In this document: positions 60,629-64,000 of the stretch, piece after piece
Position numbering within the stretch: position 1 is the stretch's first letter
Layout of the letters: each line of letters begins with the position of its first letter
Origin: M3007 sp964484205
Lineage (GTDB): Bacteria > Bacteroidota > Bacteroidia > Chitinophagales > Saprospiraceae
Reading direction: 5' to 3'
DNA length: 64,000 nucleotides
Assembly (NCBI GenBank): GCA_964484205.1
Contig: CAZAEZ010000005.1
Coordinates: forward strand, 1 to 64,000
Translations under genes and position numbers: made by a program
The notes under the pieces: generated by a model
Databases searched by the model: none
What the model was told of the DNA's origin: nothing
Seen by the model: only the letters and a program-made list of their open reading frames with translations

Positions 60629-61132
60629 GCTGCGTTTTTTTCAAAACTGAATAAAAAGTGAGAAAAACGGCAATCTGCGTGGGTTGAATCCCGCATATCT
60701 GTCCTGTTTTCCAATGTTAAAAGCCCAGACCTTTGTATCAAAGCTTAGTAAGAAACTAATCGGTGATTAAAAAAAAACACATAAAGACCGTACCAATACA
60801 TTTCTAAACTTGATAAGGAGCCTAACTGTTTTCTAAGGTATAAATTATGTTGTTGTCATTGTATGACCTCGATTCTTTTTTTGATTTGGAAATCAGATAT
60901 GGCAGATGTGCTAAATATTTAACCATGCAGTAGTCAGATTTTTATCATAAAAGGCTTTTTGACAGTTGGATATTATCCAGTGTCATTTGCCGTTCCTGCG
61001 AATAGGCGTGGGGAGGGTAAGTGTATCAATCCTAAATCTGCATGGGTTGAAAATTGCTTTTGTGTCCTTTTTTTTGGGCGGGTATCGCCGGATTTTTGAT
61101 TCATATTCGTTGACAATCAAAACATTCGTGCC
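60629..61132. other. Gene-poor AT-rich stretch
   Basis: About 500 AT-rich bases. No frame with coding character is present; the longest readings have weak starts and atypical composition. Homopolymer runs of A and T (for example 60770-60777 and 61069-61076) are common. No repeat of CRISPR type and no tRNA. Decayed sequence or regulatory DNA of the 505-residue gene are both possible. Confidence 0.6.
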
Positions 61133-61270
61133 ATGCCGATTCTTACGCTGTTAATTAGTCTTTTTTTTGCTGTATCTGATTTTGATGCTCGTGTTGAACG
61201 TAACCCAACAAAAGATAAATCAACGATCGATTGCCCTGAATATATCATAATGGATGAAGAAGCCCCCTAA
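61133..61270 (+). CDS. Possible 45-residue exported peptide
   Basis: ATG at 61133 to TAA at 61268-61270. It starts MPILTLLISLFFAVSDFDA, a short signal-peptide-like hydrophobic segment with a plausible cut after AVS or FDA, followed by about 25 polar residues including RVERNPTKDKSTIDC and an acidic end (MDEEAP). No ribosome-binding site is clear and codon use is neutral. It lies in the gene-poor stretch, 118 bases before the RNA candidate. Real gene or chance frame cannot be decided. Confidence 0.3.
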   Translation: MPILTLLISLFFAVSDFDARVERNPTKDKSTIDCPEYIIMDEEAP

Positions 61271-61388
61271 ATCAAAAAAAATATACACGCTAACATCGGC
61301 CTCCGCCTGAGGTGTGCTTTTAATCATTAAGTAGTCGGCGTATATAATCTCCTGAACGCTAGACTCGTAACACGCTTAATTCTTGCCG

Positions 61389-61554
61389 GGCTTTCCCGCG
61401 CTTAAGGAGAAGTTGAACTGCACGCTGATATTGCGCGTCAGCACCTACTATACAGAGGGATGTTCGTGCCAAGCGGTCTGCAAAGATCGAGCGGCACACA
61501 TGGTAGCGCAGTTTAAACTTCTCATCTGAGCCGGGAGAGCCTTTTTATTTTTTT
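61389..61554 (+). ncRNA. Structured RNA candidate next to cas6
   Basis: About 165 nucleotides that fold into one closed structure. Closing stem GGCTTTCCCG (61389-61398) with CGGGAGAGCC (61532-61541); next GAGAAGTT (61407-61414) with AACTTCTC (61516-61523) and ACTGC (61417-61421) with GCAGT (61508-61512); hairpin GCTGA/TCAGC (61424-61442); stem CTACTAT (61445-61451) with ATGGTAG (61500-61506); GTGCC/GGCAC (61466-61470, 61493-61497); and a terminal CGGTCT-GCAA-AGATCG hairpin with a GNRA tetraloop. The closing stem is followed at once by TTTTTATTTTTTT, as in a terminator. A long closing helix with an open centre resembles 6S RNA, but identity is not established. Confidence 0.6.
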
Positions 61555-61587
61555 CCAAAGGCATTTCTCCACGCCAACCGGTGTACA

Positions 61588-61633
61588 GCATCATTGCCGT
61601 TTACTGTTCAGTGATGCCGCTTATTATTTTTTT
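61588..61633 (+). terminator. Second terminator-like hairpin before cas6
   Basis: GCATCATTG (61588-61596) pairs with CAGTGATGC (61609-61617), one G-U pair, 12-base loop, followed by a T-rich run to 61633. It may back up the RNA terminator or end another small transcript. No gene is seen between it and cas6 at 61757. Confidence 0.6.
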
Positions 61634-61756
61634 CTTGCCAGTAGTAACTTTTCCGTACTTTTCGGCTTTGAAAAGAGGACCAGAAGTATGTTTCTGGCTT
61701 TAAGCGCTCTTCACCAGATGAGTTCGTAATCTTTTCTTTAATCATAATGTTTGATT

Positions 61757-62548
61757 ATGCGCATCCAGTTCAGTCTTTCTTGCCAGAAAGGCGTTATCAT
61801 TCCAATTAACTACCAATCGGAGATTTCCAATTGGATTTTCTCGGTGCTCTCCAATGCCGGTGCCGAGCTCACCACCTGGCTTCAGCAGCGTGGGTTTGAA
61901 TTAAGTTCCAGGAATTTTAAGCTTTTCACGTTCAGCCCGCTTGCGATCTACCCCTACGAAATGGATCAGGTAAAGCAGGAGTTCAAACTTTTGGGGAACC
62001 AGGTAAAATTGAGTGTATCGTTTTACCTCGACGCTTCATTCGAACAACAGATCGTTCATTTGTTCCGCCAGATGCCCTTGACTCTTGGGACTGTCGATGG
62101 TTCGCCCGCATATTTTGAGGTAAAGCACTGGCAAATTATGCCGCGCCCGGCCTTTAAAGAAACCATGCAACTCAAAGCAATTTCACCAATTTCCATCACT
62201 ACTGTTGAAGAAGGAAAGGCTGCGAATCTTTATTTGCTACCTGATCATGAGAACTACGATGTTAGCTTTTTTAACCATGCAGTAAGGCGATTTAAAGCCG
62301 CTATGCAATATAAGTCATTAGCCGCTTTAAAGTTGATTGATCCTTCTTTCCCCATGAATTACAGGCTTATCGGCCAGGCCAAGTCCCGCCTGATTCATTT
62401 AAAACCCAATCCTGACGGCATATCCCAATTGCGGGGTTTCGCATTCGAATTTGAAGTAAGTATGCCGGTACCTTTGCTCGAATTTTGTTATTATTCAGGT
62501 TTTGGCGAATACCCATATCTGGGCTTTGGGTTTGTTGAAATCAAATAA
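61757..62548 (+). CDS. cas6: CRISPR-associated endoribonuclease Cas6, solitary
   Basis: 263 residues from the ATG at 61757. Cas6 cuts CRISPR repeat RNA to make crRNAs. Family marks: an N-terminal ferredoxin-like start MRIQFSLSC, PINYQSEISNWIFSVL, then FKLFTFSPL; the C-terminus has the glycine-rich loop GFGEYPYLGFGFVEIK. The position that in most Cas6 proteins is His in a Leu-His pair (general base) reads Leu-Gln here (WLQQRGF, Gln43). No other cas gene, repeat array or leader lies in this window on either side, so it is an orphan here; the array could be far away. It is 202 bases downstream of the RNA candidate and followed 28 bases later by a lipoprotein gene. Confidence 0.85.
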   Translation: MRIQFSLSCQKGVIIPINYQSEISNWIFSVLSNAGAELTTWLQQRGFELSSRNFKLFTFSPLAIYPYEMDQVKQEFKLLGNQVKLSVSFYLDASFEQQIVHLFRQMPLTLGTVDGSPAYFEVKHWQIMPRPAFKETMQLKAISPISITTVEEGKAANLYLLPDHENYDVSFFNHAVRRFKAAMQYKSLAALKLIDPSFPMNYRLIGQAKSRLIHLKPNPDGISQLRGFAFEFEVSMPVPLLEFCYYSGFGEYPYLGFGFVEIK

Positions 62549-62576
62549 ATAATTTGGTGTATTAAAATTCAATGCG

Positions 62577-63041
62577 ATGTCAGGACATATTTCCACATGG
62601 ACATTTGTAGGTATTTCAGTATTTGCACTTTTAACCGCATGTGAGGAGGAGTCTAAAATTGATAAGCGCTCTTTGGAGGGGCGTTGGGAAATTGTCAAAG
62701 GCTTACGAAACCAAAGAGAAACGGAAACCTTGTCGGGGACCTATTTTTTATTTGAAAAAAACGGGAAAATGATGACCAACCTTCCGGTAGGCCCCGAAGT
62801 GTTAACCGATTTTGAATTTGCAAAAGACAAAATACATCAAAAAAGCAGCCCGGTAGTCGAATATCAAATCCTGGAACTTACAGACACAAGCCTGACGCTT
62901 GGTTTGGAACTCAGAGGTATGCAATTCGAAATGCATTTTCGGCGAGCCATGCAGGAGCAACCACCTTCCGAGCCGATGAACACATGGCCCCATAATCAAC
63001 AAGATTCAATCCCTTCTCCCACCGATTCATCGTCATATTGA
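62577..63041 (+). CDS. Small lipoprotein of unknown function
   Basis: 154 residues. Signal peptide with lipobox LLTAC (Cys about 22), then EEESKIDKRSLEGRWEIVKG, whose LEGRWEI is the usual start of a lipocalin-like domain; a Pro/Ser-rich C-terminus follows (PPSEPMNTWPHNQQDSIPS). It begins 28 bases after cas6 on the same strand but function and association are unknown. Convergent with the thiolase gene 47 bases on. Confidence 0.78.
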   Translation: MSGHISTWTFVGISVFALLTACEEESKIDKRSLEGRWEIVKGLRNQRETETLSGTYFLFEKNGKMMTNLPVGPEVLTDFEFAKDKIHQKSSPVVEYQILELTDTSLTLGLELRGMQFEMHFRRAMQEQPPSEPMNTWPHNQQDSIPSPTDSSSY

Positions 63042-63088
63042 ACAACCTTGTTCAATTTTATGGCGGCATAAAGCGCCTCGGCACGACA

Positions 63089-64000
63089 TCAGCGCCTTTC
63101 AAGTATAACAGCATAGCCCTGTCCAACACCGACGCACATTGCACACAGTGCGTACCGTTTTTTACTGCGGTTCAATTCGAGCGCGGCGGCTAATAAAATC
63201 CGAGCCCCTGACATTCCAAGTGGATGCCCCAAGGCAATTGCCCCACCATTGGGATTGATCCTCGGATCATTGTCGGCTAAACCCAATTCCCGGGTGCATG
63301 CTAAAACCTGTGCCGCAAAGGCCTCATTCAATTCGATGATATCCATGTCATCCAAAGAAAGCCCGGCTTTTCGGAGCGCCTGCTTGGATGCTCCAACCGG
63401 CCCTATTCCCATAATTCTGGGCTCAACACCGACGACCGCCGAACTGACAATGCGCGCAAGCGGATGTAAACTGTACTGCTTCATACCTGCTTCTGAAGCA
63501 ATTAGCAGGGCGGCTGCTCCGTCATTCAATCCGGAGGCATTCCCGGCAGTTACGGTGCCATTTTCCCTGAAGGCAGGACGTAATTTTGACAAGACGTCAA
63601 GGCTGGTTTCTGGTTTAATAAATTCGTCTGCCCCTATCAGAACAGGTTCCCCTTTCCGTTGTGGAATCGGGACCGGAGCAATTTCCTGCGCCAGTCTGCC
63701 TTCTTTACTTGCCTTCGAGGCTTTTTGTTGGCTCCAAACGGCAAATGTATCCTGATCCGCCCGGCTAATTTTGAACATATCGGCTAGATTCTCCGCAGTT
63801 TGTCCCATTGCTTCGGTTCCGAAAAGCGCTTCCATTCGTGGGTTGACAAACCGCCAGCCAAAACTGGAGTCATACATTTTGGAATCAGTACCAAATGCCT
63901 TGGATGCTTTACTCAGGACATACGGGCCCCGGGTCATGCTTTCAACCCCACCGGCGATATAAATGGCGCCATCTTCGTTTCGAATGGCCCTGAATGCATG
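63089..64000 (-). CDS. Acetyl-CoA acetyltransferase-family thiolase, cut at window edge
   Basis: Partial: the C-terminal three-quarters, reading in from the window end (AIYIAGGVESMTRGPYVLS). Thiolases condense or cleave acyl-CoAs. The catalytic His is in GGAIALGHPLGMSGARI and the second catalytic Cys in CAMCVGVGQGYAVILE; this VGVGQG form is closer to 3-oxoadipyl-CoA thiolases (PcaF/PaaJ) than to plain acetyl-CoA acetyltransferase (GGGQG), but fatty-acid thiolases are possible. The nucleophile Cys lies beyond the window. Convergent with the lipoprotein gene. Confidence 0.95.
   Translation of the reverse strand, partial: HAFRAIRNEDGAIYIAGGVESMTRGPYVLSKASKAFGTDSKMYDSSFGWRFVNPRMEALFGTEAMGQTAENLADMFKISRADQDTFAVWSQQKASKASKEGRLAQEIAPVPIPQRKGEPVLIGADEFIKPETSLDVLSKLRPAFRENGTVTAGNASGLNDGAAALLIASEAGMKQYSLHPLARIVSSAVVGVEPRIMGIGPVGASKQALRKAGLSLDDMDIIELNEAFAAQVLACTRELGLADNDPRINPNGGAIALGHPLGMSGARILLAAALELNRSKKRYALCAMCVGVGQGYAVILERR

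Noticed and set aside
60966..61154. 62-codon frame starting with TTG in the gene-poor stretch
   Set aside because: Poor start codon, no ribosome-binding site, no domain; overlaps the small ATG frame which has a better signal-like start.
61389..61554. tmRNA, RNase P RNA or SRP RNA identity for the RNA candidate
   Set aside because: The conserved words of these RNAs (tRNA-like ends, GAGGAAAGUCCGG-type P4 strand, GGAAGCAGCC-type SRP loop) are absent.
60629..61750. CRISPR array next to cas6
   Set aside because: I looked for regularly spaced direct repeats of 25-40 bases on both sides of cas6 and saw none; the pairings present are long-range helices, not repeats.

Overview
This window looks like a chromosomal segment of a Bacteroidota bacterium, most likely of the Saprospiria (Lewinella/Haliscomenobacter-like). 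That placement is an inference. It rests on a recurring promoter word TAnnTTTG upstream of genes, a sigma-70 without region 1.1, a protein with a type IX secretion C-terminal domain, an ECF sigma / FecR / STN-TonB receptor / DUF4249 locus, CcmB-CcmC-CcmD-like cytochrome maturation genes and very long Ala/Glu-rich tails on housekeeping proteins. Base composition is close to balanced and coding density is high. I saw no rRNA, tRNA, insertion sequence or CRISPR array.

Layout. Positions 1-4.4 kb carry signal peptidase I, an unrecognised helical protein and ribosomal protein S16 (all minus). 4.5-7.8 kb: guaA, then an lptE-like / TPR-like / secG run. 7.9-13.3 kb: a GH73-type glucosaminidase, an N-acetylglucosamine-kinase-like ATPase, pfkA, an Lrp regulator and glutamate dehydrogenase. 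13-15 kb: ccmB, ccmC and a ccmD-like gene leading into gdhA. 15-23 kb: accD, ychF, a lone trpF-like gene, acpH, a PfkB kinase with an overlapping YdeI-like gene, groES-groEL. 23-29 kb: a minus-strand lipB-msrB run, pyrG, two unknown genes and the primary sigma factor. 29-37.6 kb is an envelope-oriented block: secreted arginine-deiminase-family protein, Crp-like regulator and the ECF/FecR/TonB/DUF4249 locus. 37.7-50.8 kb: mdh, a SelL-like peroxiredoxin relative, another TonB receptor, a membrane glycosyltransferase candidate, a 1023-residue TIR protein, purL, a TlpA-like lipoprotein, an ABC ATPase, a 58-residue membrane protein and gatC. 50.9-60.6 kb: a deoxynucleoside kinase, metal/cation transporters, a GT2 / aldo-keto / FAD oxidoreductase operon and a membrane coiled-coil pair. 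60.6-64 kb: a gene-poor kilobase holding a strongly structured RNA candidate, then a solitary cas6, a lipoprotein and a thiolase cut by the window edge.

How parts work together. Nucleotide synthesis (guaA, pyrG, purL, dNK), central carbon (pfkA, mdh, gdhA), envelope export (lepB, secG, lptE) and protein folding (groESL) are represented as scattered single genes, as is usual for the phylum. The ECF sigma, FecR and STN-TonB receptor form a textbook cell-surface signalling circuit with DUF4249 as the likely surface partner. Convergent gene pairs are often separated by strong hairpins, including one with a 33-bp perfect stem.

Most worth following up: the RNA candidate at 61389-61554 next to an orphan Cas6 whose usual histidine position reads Gln; the TIR-helical-repeat protein; the secreted peptidylarginine-deiminase-like enzyme with a C9 tract near its start; a terminator-shaped hairpin inside the STN receptor coding sequence; and the composite palindromic elements between convergent genes.
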